From NCBI GenBank assembly GCA_965232015.1, contig OZ246946.1, forward strand, positions 3,038,001 through 3,102,000: 64,000 nucleotides of DNA, read 5' to 3'. The position numbers were made by a program, and so were the translations under genes. The notes beneath the pieces were generated by a model. The model searched no databases and was not told where the DNA came from. It saw nothing but the letters and a program-made list of their open reading frames with translations. This DNA is from JAJEAO01 sp963667635. Lineage in GTDB: Bacteria; Acidobacteriota; Vicinamibacteria; Marinacidobacterales; Marinacidobacteraceae. Below, piece after piece: positions 25,235 through 35,665 of the stretch (position 1 is its first letter; each line of letters starts with the position of its first letter).

Positions 25235-26271
25235 CCGATCTCCTCCGCGATCTGCGCATACGTCGCCAGCGGACGACGCTCGACATCCACCTGAAGCGGT
25301 GAGCTTCCTCGCCGACCTCGCCGCCGATCCCGGGGACCGGGCCGCGGCGTCACCGGCCGATACGGCCACCGCGCCAGCGGCCCCAGGTGTCCGCGCTCCT
25401 CCTCGAACCGATCCGCGGGCCGCTCCTTCAGCGTCCCGTGAACCCGCACGTTCGCTTCCCGCGTGAGCCATTCCTCCGCCCGCGCGTTCAGGTCCTCGTC
25501 AGAGACGAAGTCCCGACCGTAGAAGAAGCTCTCCCGGATGTACCGGATCGGCCGCTCGACCTTCCCCTTCGTCCTCGCCCGATACGGACGACACGCTCGG
25601 ATCCGGAAGCCCCAGTGGTTGCTGAACCGCAGGAACTCCCGGTTCTCCACCACCCGGCCCCCGGTGCGCCGCCCGTCCGACGTGATCACCGCCTTCATCT
25701 GATCGAACAGCAGCTCCGACGGCACGCCGCCGAACGCGCGGAACGCCGCCTCCAGCCCCCGCATCACCACCGGCATCGTCTGCCGCTCGTAATACCGAAG
25801 CCACATCAGCCGCGAGTAGCCCAGAACCACGACGAGCGCATACCGCCTCCCCCACGGCAGCCGGAAGTTCGCGAAGTCCACCTGCCCCTGATGCCCCGGC
25901 GGCGTCTCGAACCGACGCGCCGGCTCCGGAGCCGGACCCCGCCGGATCCCCCGGACATACCGCTTGACCTGGTTGTAGCTCCCCTCGTAGCCCGCAGCCT
26001 GAACCTCACGGAACAGCCGCGCCGCCGTCAGCTTCGGATGGCTCGCCAGCCGAGCCCCGATGATCCCCTTGTAGCGGTCCAGCTTCGACGGCGCCCGCGC
26101 CCGCGGCCCATACCTCACCGCCTCGTCGTCCAGATCCCGGTTCAGCTGCCCGGTCGCGATCCAACGATGGACCGTGCTTCGGCTCACGCCTACCTGACGA
26201 GCGATCGCCGCCTTCGTCAGTCCCTGCTCGAGGTAATGCCGTAGTAGCACCCGCTGCTCTCTCCCGATCAT
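25231..26271 (-). CDS. istA: IstA-type transposase (IS21 family)
   Basis: A 346-residue DDE transposase. The N-terminus has a helix-turn-helix (LTKAAIARQVGVSRSTVHRW), followed by the catalytic core: GHQGQVDFANFRLPWG with the first Asp, FDQMKAVITSD with the second, and YRARTKGKVERPIRYIRESF with the Glu. It appears intact, so the element may be active. The frame is open upstream into the right end repeats, but the ATG at 26271 begins at the natural N-terminus. Confidence 0.93.
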   Translation of the reverse strand: MIGREQRVLLRHYLEQGLTKAAIARQVGVSRSTVHRWIATGQLNRDLDDEAVRYGPRARAPSKLDRYKGIIGARLASHPKLTAARLFREVQAAGYEGSYNQVKRYVRGIRRGPAPEPARRFETPPGHQGQVDFANFRLPWGRRYALVVVLGYSRLMWLRYYERQTMPVVMRGLEAAFRAFGGVPSELLFDQMKAVITSDGRRTGGRVVENREFLRFSNHWGFRIRACRPYRARTKGKVERPIRYIRESFFYGRDFVSDEDLNARAEEWLTREANVRVHGTLKERPADRFEEERGHLGPLARWPYRPVTPRPGPRDRRRGRRGSSPLQVDVERRPLATYAQIAEEIG

Positions 26272-26574
26272 CGCGCCTCCCTCTCCGAGTGGAGACGCGT
26301 GTGTAACCCGAGGCCACCTCGAACTCACCAGCCCCCGGATCAGGCCCACGATCCCGAGCCCGATGTGTCTCATTTTCGATGGCCACATCTGTCCTATTTT
26401 CGACGGCCAGCAACAGGGAGAACTGGGCCACTCTCGGTGCTCACGCGACTCGATCCACAGGCTGTTATGGGATCGGACGTTCAGACCCCCGGCTCTGCTC
26501 AGGCGACCGACGGCTCCCGCAGCCGGTCCATAAGCACCATCTTCAGCGGCGACTGGTGAGCCCGGCGCTCCGGC

Positions 26575-27711
26575 CTACGCGAGGCGGGAGAGGAGCGTGA
26601 GGGCGGGAGCGACGCGGATGCCCTCGGCGGTCTGGTAGTCCTTTCGTCCGGCGGCATGGACCTGCCAGGCGTCGGCCTCCGGGAACTTCCGGCGGAGGTA
26701 GCGGAGGCTCCGGCTGAGCGGAGCATCCGACCATTTGCACTCGACGAGGAGACGAGGTTTCGCGCCGTCGGCGACGACGAAGTCCACCTCGCGCCCGTCT
26801 CGGTCTCGAAAGTGGCGAAGCTGCAGATCCTCGCCCTCGGTGTCCTGTCTCCAGTGGACCCACTTCAGCAGGTGACAGGCGACGAAGTCCTCGAAGCGCG
26901 GCCCGTCGCGCGGGACCACGGCCCAGTCGAAGTGGTAGTGCTTCTGTTGCTTCGACACCGCCCGCAGGAGATTCCCGCCGAAAGGCGGTACGCGAAACAG
27001 CGCATGGAGCCGCTCGGCGGCGTCGAGCCACGAGGCCATGGTGCGGTGGCTCACCCGGAGCTGCTGGCTGAGCGCGTGAATCGAAAGCGGCGAGCCCACC
27101 CGCTCCGGAAGCGTCATGAGCAAGAGCTGGATCTTCCCGAGATCCCGGATGCCCTCGAGGCTCGCCATCTCCTCGTCCACCAGCAGCGACCGGTGGTGGA
27201 GCGACCACCGTCGGGCTTCCCTCTCGGAGCCGGAGAGCCACGGCTCGGGGAACCCGCCGAGGCGCAGTAGATCCAGGACTTCCTCGCGACGGTGGAGCCC
27301 GAGTTCAGCAACCGAAAAGGGATGCAGGCGGAACATCCGATAGCGGCCCTGGAGCGAGTCTCCCGAGAATCGGTAGAGGTCGAGTCGGCCGCTGCCGGTC
27401 ACGAGGACGCGCTGGTCGGGAGGCCGGGAGTCCCACAACCCCTTCAGATAGTTCCTCCAGTCGCGAAACTTGTGAAGCTCGTCGAAGATCCACAGATCCC
27501 CGGCCGGGAGTTCGCGCGCCAGGATCCGGTGGCGATCCTCAGTCGCATCCCAGTTCAGCAGGGCCGCCGCACCGCCCGGCAGGCCTTGCGCGAACGTCGT
27601 CTTGCCGACCTGTCGGGGTCCGGTGAGGAAGACCATCTTGCGCCGGAGGTCGCACCGGATGGGAGCCTCGAGCGCTCGCGGTCGAAAATCCACAGCGCCA
27701 AGATACGGCAA
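26575..27711 (-). CDS. AAA ATPase with C-terminal DUF4143 (second copy)
   Basis: A 378-residue protein of the same broad family as the gene at 20.7-21.9 kb but only distantly similar. Walker A is GPRQVGKT at residues 31-38, Walker B is LWIFDELHKFRDW, with a VTGSGRLDLYR sensor. The C-terminal half carries a winged-helix-like region (LSQQLRVSHRTMASWLDAAE) and a nuclease-like DREVDFVVAD...LVECKWSD motif with Asp, Glu and Lys in place. It lies right beside the IS21 element. Function is not established for this family. Confidence 0.82.
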   Translation of the reverse strand: MPYLGAVDFRPRALEAPIRCDLRRKMVFLTGPRQVGKTTFAQGLPGGAAALLNWDATEDRHRILARELPAGDLWIFDELHKFRDWRNYLKGLWDSRPPDQRVLVTGSGRLDLYRFSGDSLQGRYRMFRLHPFSVAELGLHRREEVLDLLRLGGFPEPWLSGSEREARRWSLHHRSLLVDEEMASLEGIRDLGKIQLLLMTLPERVGSPLSIHALSQQLRVSHRTMASWLDAAERLHALFRVPPFGGNLLRAVSKQQKHYHFDWAVVPRDGPRFEDFVACHLLKWVHWRQDTEGEDLQLRHFRDRDGREVDFVVADGAKPRLLVECKWSDAPLSRSLRYLRRKFPEADAWQVHAAGRKDYQTAEGIRVAPALTLLSRLA

Positions 27712-27790
27712 ATCTCACCTCGACGCAAAAAATGCCGCGGCAAAACTTGCTATGGGGTGAAATCTGCCGTCCTCGCGCGGACGGCCCGGA

Positions 27791-28693
27791 TCAGGAATCC
27801 GAGGGGGCGATCGTGGTCCCGACGAGATCCTCGCAGTAACGGGCGATGGCGGCGTGGTCCTCGTTCGCGTGGCCGTTCGTGACCAGCGTCTGAACGATCT
27901 GGCGCGCGATCGTGGTGAACGGGACCTGGGTCCCGGTCTCCCTTGCGGCGGCGAGCGCGTTGTTCAGGTCCTTCAGGTGCAGTTCGAGGCGAAAACCGGG
28001 CGCCCAGTCGCCCGCGATCATCTTGGGACCCTTCGCTTCGAGGACCGCGCTCGCGGCGAGCCCGCCGCGGATGGCCTCCACAACGACCGATGGGTCGAGC
28101 CCCGAACGCACGGCGAAGACGAGCGCTTCCCCGACCGCCTGGATGTTCGCCGCCACGATCATCTGATTCGCGAGCTTCACCGTTCCACCGGCGCCGACCG
28201 GCCCGCAGAGCACGGCGCTTTGCCCCACCACGTCGAAGATCGGACCGAGGGCGCCGAACGCTTCGGGTTCGCCTCCCGCCATGATCGCGAGCGTCCCGGC
28301 GACGGCGCCCGGCTCCCCGCCGCTCACCGGCGCGTCCACGAACGAGACGCCCCGGGCGGCGCACCGTTCGGCGATCCGCCGCGAGACCCCTGGCTGGATC
28401 GAGGACATGTCGGCGACGAGCCGCGGGAGCGGGTCCGCTTCGAGGACGCCCCCGGGCCCGAGCATCACCGCCTCCGAGTCGGGCGAGTCGGGAAGCATCA
28501 GGACCACCGCGTCCTGACCCGCCGCGCATTCGGCCGCCGTTCCGGCGCGGCCCGCCCCGGCGGCGACCAGCTCGTCCACCGGGCCCGGCGATCGGCTGTG
28601 GACGGTGAAGTCGAACCCGGCGGCGAGGAGCCGCTTCGCCATCGGCCGGCCCATAACCCCGAGCCCGATGAATCCGATCCGGTGGAGCGCCAT
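27791..28693 (-). CDS. 2-hydroxy-3-oxopropionate reductase-like dehydrogenase
   Basis: A 300-residue beta-hydroxyacid dehydrogenase. The NAD(P)-binding motif GFIGLGVMGRPMA begins at residue 7, the substrate-binding DAPVSGGEPGA at ~120, and the catalytic Lys is K173 in GGTVKLANQ. These match tartronate semialdehyde reductase (GarR) and 3-hydroxyisobutyrate dehydrogenase. The exact substrate cannot be fixed from sequence. Tartronate semialdehyde is suggested by overall resemblance only. Monocistronic, with a palindromic-repeat gap upstream. Confidence 0.85.
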   Translation of the reverse strand: MALHRIGFIGLGVMGRPMAKRLLAAGFDFTVHSRSPGPVDELVAAGAGRAGTAAECAAGQDAVVLMLPDSPDSEAVMLGPGGVLEADPLPRLVADMSSIQPGVSRRIAERCAARGVSFVDAPVSGGEPGAVAGTLAIMAGGEPEAFGALGPIFDVVGQSAVLCGPVGAGGTVKLANQMIVAANIQAVGEALVFAVRSGLDPSVVVEAIRGGLAASAVLEAKGPKMIAGDWAPGFRLELHLKDLNNALAAARETGTQVPFTTIARQIVQTLVTNGHANEDHAAIARYCEDLVGTTIAPSDS

Positions 28694-28735
28694 CAGGCGC
28701 CGGAGGCTACCATCGGCCGGACTACCGGGCCCCTA

Positions 28736-28845
28736 CCGGGAGAACCGGCGGCGTCCGCTGCTCCCACAATGCCGGACTGGAATCCGGCGGGAGAATCGGC
28801 GGCATCCGGTGCTCTCACAATGCCGGACTGGAGTCCGGCGCTCCA
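28736..28845. repeat. Intergenic palindromic repeats between garR-like gene and arsenosugar operon
   Basis: Contains CTACCGGGAGAACCGGCGG, then two copies of a CACAATGCCGGACTGG-type palindrome (28771 and 28821), the second followed by AGTCCGGCGCTCC. This is the repeat family found in many gaps of the window. Confidence 0.8.
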
Positions 28846-28856
28846 AGCGAGGCCGC

Positions 28857-29188
28857 ATGAGCCACTACTACGACGACCGCGACCTCCACCGTTTCGGCGA
28901 CATCGGAAAGAACGCGCCCGAACTGTGGAAGAAGTTCGAGGCCTGGTACTCCGCCACCTTCGCGGAGGGCGCGCTGACCGCCCGCGAGAAGGCGTTGATC
29001 GCGCTCGGCGTCTCCCACGCCGTCCAGTGCCCCTATTGCATCGACGCGTGGTCGGAGAAGTGCCTCGAGACCGGATCGAACCTCGACCAGATGACCGAGG
29101 CGGTGCACGTGGCGGGGGCGATCCGCGGCGGCGCCTCTCTGGTCCACGGGGTTCAGATGCGGAACCGCACGACCGGGCTGAGCATGTG

Positions 29189-29189
<1 letters not shown>
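28857..29189 (+). CDS. Arsenosugar biosynthesis-associated peroxidase-like protein
   Basis: A 110-residue AhpD/carboxymuconolactone-decarboxylase-like protein with the redox pair CPYC at residues 58-61 and a following DAWSEKCLE. This small family is the usual companion of the radical SAM enzyme ArsS, which follows with a TGATG overlap. It may protect or process an intermediate; the precise step is not established. The preferred start is ATG 28857 (MSHYYDDRDLHRFGDIGKNA), which lies just after a palindromic repeat. Confidence 0.85.
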
Positions 29190-30204
<1,015 letters not shown>

Positions 30205-30208
<4 letters not shown>

Positions 30209-31302
30209 GCCGGGCGGCGCGCGCCGCCGTGCTTCCGGCCCCCCACCGCCGGGTCGAGCTGCGCGAGTTCCCGCTCCCCGATCCCGGCCCCGGGGAGATC
30301 CTGCTGCGGACCGAGGCCTCCGAGGTCTGCGGCACCGACGTGCACCTCCGCGAGGGCCGCCTCGCCGGCGTGCCCTACCCGATCATCCCCGGGCACGTGA
30401 GCGTGGGCCGGATCGCGGCGGCGAATCGCGTCGAACGCGACGGGGTCGGCAGCCGCCTTCGCGAGGGAGACCTCGTCACGTTCTTCGATGTCCACGCGAC
30501 CTGCCACGCCTGCTACCAATGCCTGGTGGCGCGCCAACCGACCCGATGCCCCGAGCGACGGGTGTACGGGATCACCTACTCGGCCGACGACGGGCTCCTC
30601 GGCGGCTGGTCGGATCACATCCTGCTGCGGGACGGAGTGCTCACGCTCGCCGTGCCCGACGAACTCTCGGTGGACGACCTGATCGGAGGCGGGTGCGGGC
30701 TGTTCACCGGATTCTCGGCGGTGGACCGCGCCGGACTGCGGCTCGCCGACAGCGTCGTCGTCCAGGGCGTCGGACCGGTCGGGCTCTCGGCGATCGCGTT
30801 CGCCCGCGCCGCCGGGGCGGGTTCCATCGTGGCCGTCGGAGAACCGGCGGCGCGCCGCGATCTGGCGCTCGACCTCGGCGCCGACGAGGCGCTCGGGCTC
30901 GACGGGGTCAGAAGAGAGGAGCGCGCCGCCCGAGTGCGCGAGCAGACCGGGGGCCGGGGCGCGGATGTCGTGATCGAGGCGAGCGGGAACCCCCGCGCGG
31001 TCCCGGAGGGGTTCGACCTCCTCCGCGACGGGGGCCGCTACGTGATCGTCGGGCACTACACCGACGCTGGCGAGATTCCGCTGAACCCGCACACCCAGAT
31101 CAACCGGAAGCACGCGGAAGTGCTGGGACAGTGGGGCAGCGAGTTCCACCACTGGACCCGGGCGCTCGATGTTCTCGTCCGCCACCGGAGCCGGATCAGG
31201 TTCGCCCCGGTGATCGGTCGGCGCTACCGGCTCGAGGAAGCGAACGAGGCGCTCGACGATGTGGCCGCGCTCCGGGTGACGAAAGCCGTCATCACGCCGT
31301 AG
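30205..31302 (+). CDS. Zinc-binding alcohol dehydrogenase (MDR family)
   Basis: A 365-residue medium-chain dehydrogenase. The catalytic zinc region is ASEVCGTDVHLREG and GHVSVGR; a structural zinc loop is suggested by ATCHACYQC and the later Cys in QPTRC. The Rossmann segment is VQGVGPVGLSAIAFARAAGA. It starts at TTG 30205, overlapping the ArsS stop (TTGA). Tight coupling to arsS suggests a role in arsenosugar metabolism, for example oxidising or reducing a sugar-derived intermediate, which is inference. The arrangement peroxidase-like, arsS, ADH deserves comparison in other genomes. Confidence 0.85.
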
Positions 31303-31360
31303 GAATCGCGAGCCCCCGTCGCCTCGGAACGAGTCGCGACGCGAGGCCCTGGTCCGGCGG

Positions 31361-31433
31361 GGTGGATGAGGGGACTCGAACCCCCAACCACCGGAACCAC
31401 AATCCGGTGCTCTGCCATTGAGCTACATCCACC
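31361..31433 (-). tRNA. tRNA-His (GTG)
   Basis: Minus-strand cloverleaf of 73 nt. The acceptor stem GTGGATG/CATCCAC has the extra 5' G(-1) opposite C73 that is diagnostic for tRNA-His. The anticodon loop is ATTGTGGTT with GTG, and the T-arm is GGGGGTTCGAGTCCCC. Third gene of a Pro-Arg-His cluster. Confidence 0.93.
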
Positions 31434-31468
31434 AGCCCGGGCCTGGCGCGGCTTCCTTCGGCGTCCGG

Positions 31469-31542
31469 CGCGCCAGGGAGGATTCGAACCCCCGACCCGC
31501 GGCTTAGAAGGCCGCCGCTCTGTCCAGCTGAGCTACTGGCGC
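31469..31542 (-). tRNA. tRNA-Arg (TCT)
   Basis: Minus-strand 74-nt tRNA. Acceptor stem GCGCCAG pairs with CTGGCGC and the discriminator is G. The anticodon loop CTTCTAA gives TCT (Arg, AGA codon). The T-loop GGTTCGAATCC is intact. Confidence 0.93.
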
Positions 31543-31576
31543 TCCCGTACGCTGGGTCCCGGCCCCCGCCGTTTCG

Positions 31577-31650
31577 TCGGGGCGAGAGGATTTGAACCTC
31601 CGGCTTCCTGCTCCCAAAGCAGGCGCGCTGCCAGACTGCGCCACGCCCCG
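31577..31650 (-). tRNA. tRNA-Pro (TGG)
   Basis: Minus-strand 74-nt tRNA. Acceptor stem CGGGGCG/CGCCCCG with discriminator A, anticodon loop TTTGGGA with TGG (Pro), T-arm GGAGGTTCAAATCCTC. It is the first gene of the three-tRNA cluster. Confidence 0.93.
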
Positions 31651-31662
31651 AGAAGCGCCGGG

Positions 31663-31668
31663 ATTATA
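31663..31668 (-). promoter_or_regulatory. -10 box of the tRNA cluster
   Basis: A perfect TATAAT on the minus strand, 12 nt upstream of the tRNA-Pro 5' end. It fits transcription of Pro-Arg-His as one unit. The -35 region (within the end of the aldehyde dehydrogenase gene) is weak. Confidence 0.55.
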
Positions 31669-31681
31669 GGGCCGAGGCCCG

Positions 31682-33232
31682 CTACCCCTTCGTGGGCGGC
31701 GGAAACAGCGCCTCCAGCGCGACCGGATCCCCCTGGACCGCGCACCGGTTCAGGAACACCGAGAGCGCCCGCAGCCCGCCCAGCTCTTCGCCCCCGCCGG
31801 CGCGCCCCGGCCCGCCGTGGAGCAGTTGCGGCATCACCGTCCCGTGCCCGGTGGACTCGGCGAGCGCCCGACCCGAGACGGCGAGGATCCGCCCGTTCCA
31901 TGCGGCGATGGCGGCGGTGATCCGGCCGAGGAAATCACGGTCCTCGCTGAACACCGAGGTCACGAGACTTCCTCCGCCCGCCCGGCATCCGGCCGCGGCG
32001 TCCTCCCCCGAGGCGTAGGGAAGGAGCGTCACCACCGGGCCGAACACCTCGACCCGGTGGACCGCATCGGCCTCGGCGCCAGCCCGCAGCCGAAGGACGA
32101 CCGGACCGAAGAACGTGCCTGCCGGACCGGCTTCCCCGGGATCGCCGCCGACCGGCTCGGTTTCCTCGGCGAGCGCGGCGAGTCCCTCGCGGCAGGCCTG
32201 GTGCGCCGCCGGGTCCACGAGCGGCCCGAGGCGGGTGTCGTCGGCCCGGGGATCGCCCGGAGACAGCCCGCGGACCAGCGCGGCGGCTTCGTCGCAGACG
32301 GAATCGAACTCGTCGGCGGGAACGAACGCGCGCCGGATCGCGGTGCACTTCTGTCCCGCCTTCTGGGCGAGCTCGCGCCGGATCTCGCGCAGGAACGCCT
32401 TGCGCACCGCGGATCCGGGAACGCCGTCCGGCCCCAGCACCGCTGCGTTCAGCGAGTCGGCCTCCACGTTCACCCGCACCGACTCGCTGATGACGCGCGG
32501 GTACGAGCGGATCCGGCGGGCGGTGTCGGCGGAACCGGTGAAGAGCACGGCGTCCTGCGACTCGAGATGGTCGAGGAGATCCCCGGCGCTGCCGATGAGC
32601 AGGGAGATCGCGCCTTCCGGCAGCACGCGGGACTCCACGATCCGCTCCACCAGCCGGGCGGTCAGCAGCGCCGAGCGGGTGGCGGGTTTGACCAGGGTCG
32701 GGACGCCCGCGAGGAGCGCCGGGCCGAGCTTCTCCAGCGGGCCCCAGCAGGGGAAGTTGTAGGCGTTGATCTGGACCGCCACCCCCTCGCGGGGAACGAG
32801 GACGTGGCGTCCGGCGAAGCCGCCGGCCCGGGACAGCGGCTCGACGGCCCCATCGAGGAGCAACGGGGCGTCCGGGAGCGAGCGTCCCAGCTTCCCGTAG
32901 TAGCCAAGCGTCCCCAGGCCGCCGTCCACATCGAAACGGGCGTCGCCGAGGGTCGCCCCGTAGGTGCGGGCGAGGTCCAGGAACTCGTCGCGATGGGCCC
33001 GGAGCGCGCGGGCCAGCGTCGAGACGAGATCGGCGCGCGCCCGGAACGAGAGGGCGCGAAGCGCTGGACCGCCGATGTCTCGGCCGTACGTGAGTGCGGC
33101 CGCAAGGTCATGACCTCCGCTGCGCAGCGTCGCGACCGGCTCGCCGGTCGCCGCGTCGCGGAGGACCTGCTCGGAACCGGTCCCCTCGACCCACCGGCCG
33201 GAGAGATAACTGCGAAGGCGGGCGATGGGCAT
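31682..33232 (-). CDS. PaaZ/BoxD-like aldehyde dehydrogenase
   Basis: A 516-residue aldehyde dehydrogenase resembling the N-terminal domain of PaaZ and BoxD-type 3,4-dehydroadipyl-CoA semialdehyde dehydrogenases. Typical blocks are the cofactor region NAYNFPCWGPLEKLGPALLA, VLFTGSADTARR, and the catalytic Cys in AQKAGQKCTAIRRAF near residue 290. The late ESTGHGTVMPQLLHGGPGRA is diagnostic of the PaaZ group. The C-terminal MaoC hydratase half of bifunctional PaaZ is absent. It would oxidise a CoA-linked semialdehyde in aromatic ring breakdown, but no other paa or box genes are in the window. Confidence 0.88.
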   Translation of the reverse strand: MPIARLRSYLSGRWVEGTGSEQVLRDAATGEPVATLRSGGHDLAAALTYGRDIGGPALRALSFRARADLVSTLARALRAHRDEFLDLARTYGATLGDARFDVDGGLGTLGYYGKLGRSLPDAPLLLDGAVEPLSRAGGFAGRHVLVPREGVAVQINAYNFPCWGPLEKLGPALLAGVPTLVKPATRSALLTARLVERIVESRVLPEGAISLLIGSAGDLLDHLESQDAVLFTGSADTARRIRSYPRVISESVRVNVEADSLNAAVLGPDGVPGSAVRKAFLREIRRELAQKAGQKCTAIRRAFVPADEFDSVCDEAAALVRGLSPGDPRADDTRLGPLVDPAAHQACREGLAALAEETEPVGGDPGEAGPAGTFFGPVVLRLRAGAEADAVHRVEVFGPVVTLLPYASGEDAAAGCRAGGGSLVTSVFSEDRDFLGRITAAIAAWNGRILAVSGRALAESTGHGTVMPQLLHGGPGRAGGGEELGGLRALSVFLNRCAVQGDPVALEALFPPPTKG

Positions 33233-33452
33233 GGGACCGGAATTCTAGAGAAACCTGTCCATCAGGGGAGCGGCACGGCCTCCGATCCTCGACACGGGCG
33301 AATTGCCGGACTGGAGTCCGGCGCGCCGGCACGCAGCGAGATCCGACGAACTCGGCGCACATTCTCCGGCCGAGCCCCCAAGGGTTCAGCGGAGAGCAGC
33401 GCCGCTCGTTATGACGTGCGCCGCAGCGGATGGGCGCCCAGCTCCCGAACCC
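33233..33452. repeat. Gap with a palindromic repeat copy
   Basis: At 33304-33322 is TGCCGGACTGGAGTCCGGC followed by GCGCCGGCAC. No gene is seen in the rest of this gap, which separates the aldehyde dehydrogenase start from the DUF429 stop. Confidence 0.7.
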
Positions 33453-34334
33453 TCATCCAGCCAGATGATCCAAGCTCTGCTCCTGCGGTAGAGCGATCCA
33501 CCCCTCCTCCTTTGCCGATTTCTTATCCCCATCCGTCTTAGGAATCGGGTCGCAGAGGCTCCTGGCCTTAGCTCGGGCGACTAGAGCTGCTACGAGCGCA
33601 TCAAGTGCGTCGTCCGACTTCCAACACAGCTCTCTGTGGTCCCGAGAAACACTGAGACCGGTTTTCCCTTCGAGGTCCTTCAACAGCTTCTTCCGGCGGT
33701 TCACATGCCGTTGCTTCGTACCCTTGTAGCCGCTCGAACGCAGTCCCCATATCGCGAGGGCCGCCGCCGGGTACACCTCAACGAAGCGGCCAGTCATTCC
33801 ACTCCGGTCGACGGCTTCACCGCGGCATAGTCTCTCCGCGAGCAGCCCCACCGCTCGCATCGCAGGTGCCGCGATCCGATCCGACGAGACACTGAGTGGC
33901 CTCACTCTTTGACGCGGGCGGTGTTCCATGGCGTTCCACCTCTCCACCATTTCGCGCTCAACGATCTCGTCGGTTCTTCGGTACCGCAGATGAGGGAACA
34001 CAGTCTTGCCGAATCGCTTGTCCAACTTACGCTTGCGCTCACACTCACATACCGAGTCGTCGTCCGGAGGCCACATCTTCGACGTCGAAAACTCCGCCAA
34101 TGCCGCGGTGAAGCATGCGGGCCAGCCGAAGGGGGCATCGATACCGATCTTGTCGATCTTGTGACCATCGACCTTATACCCATGTCGGAGGAGTTGACAG
34201 AGGGTGAGGTCGTCCTTGTCCAAGTGTGTCTCCAGCGCGAGTCTCTCTATATGTGCTTTCTTGCCATCCCAGCGAATCAGACAGACACCGGTCTTGTTCG
34301 GCTGGGACGCGAGATCAACTCCGAGCGTGACCAT
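33453..34334 (-). CDS. DUF429 domain protein
   Basis: A protein of about 293 residues (from MVTLGVDLAS; an upstream ATG at 34352 adds six) with the DUF429 pattern. It opens with an RNase H-like strand, VTLGVDLASQPNKTGVCLIR, then IGIDAPFGWP, a RYRRTDEIV arginine patch and a C-terminal SDDALDALVAALVARAK. The acidic residues (first Asp, IDAP Asp, DALDAL Asp) suggest a nuclease-like fold, but activity is unproven. Base composition is less GC-rich than in the neighbours, so transfer is likely. Function unknown; similar genes often lie in defence-rich regions. Confidence 0.75.
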   Translation of the reverse strand: MVTLGVDLASQPNKTGVCLIRWDGKKAHIERLALETHLDKDDLTLCQLLRHGYKVDGHKIDKIGIDAPFGWPACFTAALAEFSTSKMWPPDDDSVCECERKRKLDKRFGKTVFPHLRYRRTDEIVEREMVERWNAMEHRPRQRVRPLSVSSDRIAAPAMRAVGLLAERLCRGEAVDRSGMTGRFVEVYPAAALAIWGLRSSGYKGTKQRHVNRRKKLLKDLEGKTGLSVSRDHRELCWKSDDALDALVAALVARAKARSLCDPIPKTDGDKKSAKEEGWIALPQEQSLDHLAG

Positions 34335-34478
34335 CGGATCCTTGGTGACCATTCTCGTTCCCTCCTGTCTCCGTCCGAGACTTGGCCCAGACAGGTCGGG
34401 CGTACCCTACATGAGGCCGGGATCACGTTCCCGGCGGATTCGGGCTGATACCGTTGGCGGCCCCACTTCGCGGCCCCC

Positions 34479-35495
34479 ATGACGATGATCCTTCGGACTC
34501 TCGCGGGCGGGGCGGTATTCCTGACGCTGGCCGCCTCCGCGGCGGGGCAGACGAGCCCCTTCCCCCGACTCTCGCTCGAACGGTTCGACGCTGCGCCACC
34601 GGCGGCGCGGGTCGAAGGACCTCCGGGACGGATGGGCGTTCGGTCCGTCGCCTGTCGCACGGTGCCGATGACGGAGGCGCGACGGCGGATCGTGGATCTG
34701 ACGGCCCAGGAGTGGGGGTTCTTCGGATTCGGCGTGACCGATGAGACGGCGCCGCGCGATCGCTCGACTCCCCGGGGGAGGCGCTGGTGGTGGCGTCCCA
34801 TGAACCCCGCGGATGGAGCCCGGGTGGCTTCGACGATCGGGGGCTATTGGGCAGCCACGCCGCAGGGCTCGTGGATGCTGGATCGCCAGAACACCCGGTG
34901 GAACCGCCCCGAGGGATTGATGGCCCGCTGGCGCGACCCCTGGTCAGCCGCGTTCATCTCGTGGGTGATGTGCGAGGGCGGCTTGGGGAAGTCCGCGCAG
35001 TTCCAGCGTGCGATCGCGCACCACGTCTATGTGGATCAGGCGATCCGGGCGCGCGACGCCGAATCCGTCTCCGCCGCCTTCCGTGCCTACGACATCGGCG
35101 AGACCGAGGTCGCGCCCGGAGATCTGCTGTGCAGCAGTCGCCGCGGCGCCTACGCCTCCATCGCTCAGCGAAGGCGCCACCTCGGGGTGAGCGCCCGGAT
35201 GCACTGCGACATCGTGGTCCGGCTGGAGCGGGAACGGGGCCGCGTGCTGGCGATCGGCGGCAACGTGCGGGGAACAGTCCGGCTGAAGATCCTGCCGGCG
35301 TTCAACCGCGAGGGACGTCTCACTCCCACCGGTCGCGCCTTCGCCCACCTGAAGCTGCAGGCGGACCCGATCGAAGACGACGCTCTCCTCGACAGCCCGA
35401 CGCTCCAGGCCCTCGAGACCGCTCCCGGCGTACGACTCCCCGCAGCTCTCGGCATTCGTCCGGCGACCGCCCCGCCCGACGGACCGCGCCACTGA
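34479..35495 (+). CDS. Secreted DUF2272-type protein
   Basis: A 338-residue exported protein. The signal peptide (LRTLAGGAVFLTLAASAAGQ) is followed by ~100 residues and then a DUF2272-like domain: WSAAFISWVMCEGG...FQRAIAHHVYVDQAI, VAPGDLLCSSRRG and ARMHCDIVVRLERERGRVLA. The CxxG/His arrangement recalls NlpC/P60-like cysteine peptidases acting on cell wall, with possible catalytic Cys in VMCEGG and His in RMHCDIV. This is inference from pattern. Monocistronic. Confidence 0.72.
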   Translation: MTMILRTLAGGAVFLTLAASAAGQTSPFPRLSLERFDAAPPAARVEGPPGRMGVRSVACRTVPMTEARRRIVDLTAQEWGFFGFGVTDETAPRDRSTPRGRRWWWRPMNPADGARVASTIGGYWAATPQGSWMLDRQNTRWNRPEGLMARWRDPWSAAFISWVMCEGGLGKSAQFQRAIAHHVYVDQAIRARDAESVSAAFRAYDIGETEVAPGDLLCSSRRGAYASIAQRRRHLGVSARMHCDIVVRLERERGRVLAIGGNVRGTVRLKILPAFNREGRLTPTGRAFAHLKLQADPIEDDALLDSPTLQALETAPGVRLPAALGIRPATAPPDGPRH

Positions 35496-35665
35496 TCCGC
35501 CGCGGTCCCCGGGATCGGCCGTCGGCAGGGGCTATCGCGGCGAAGCGACCGGGGACCACCGGCGGTTTGTGTCGGGGAGTTCCGAGAACCGATCGAGCTC
35601 GACGGCCGCATCGCGGTGGCAGCGTTGCGCGGCTCGATCCGACGGGTCCCGGCGACTCCGGTCTT

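Larger units (their letters stand above)
23672..26415 (-). mobile_element. IS21-family insertion sequence with duplicated left end
   Basis: The element runs from TGTCAATGGCCATCG at 23672 to the inverted CGACGGCCAGCAACA ending at 26415. Each end carries two tandem copies of a TGGCCATCGAAAATG-type repeat, as IS21 elements do. A GGGAG is found on both sides, a likely 5-bp target duplication. Between 23672 and istB lie two tandem copies of the ~380-bp left-end tract, so about 740 bp are noncoding. The target was a CACCGGGAGAACTGGG intergenic repeat. Length is about 2.74 kb. Confidence 0.85.

Noticed and set aside
31361..31650. tRNA cluster as an integration site
   Set aside because: No integrase, no att-like direct repeat of a tRNA 3' end, and neighbours are metabolic genes.
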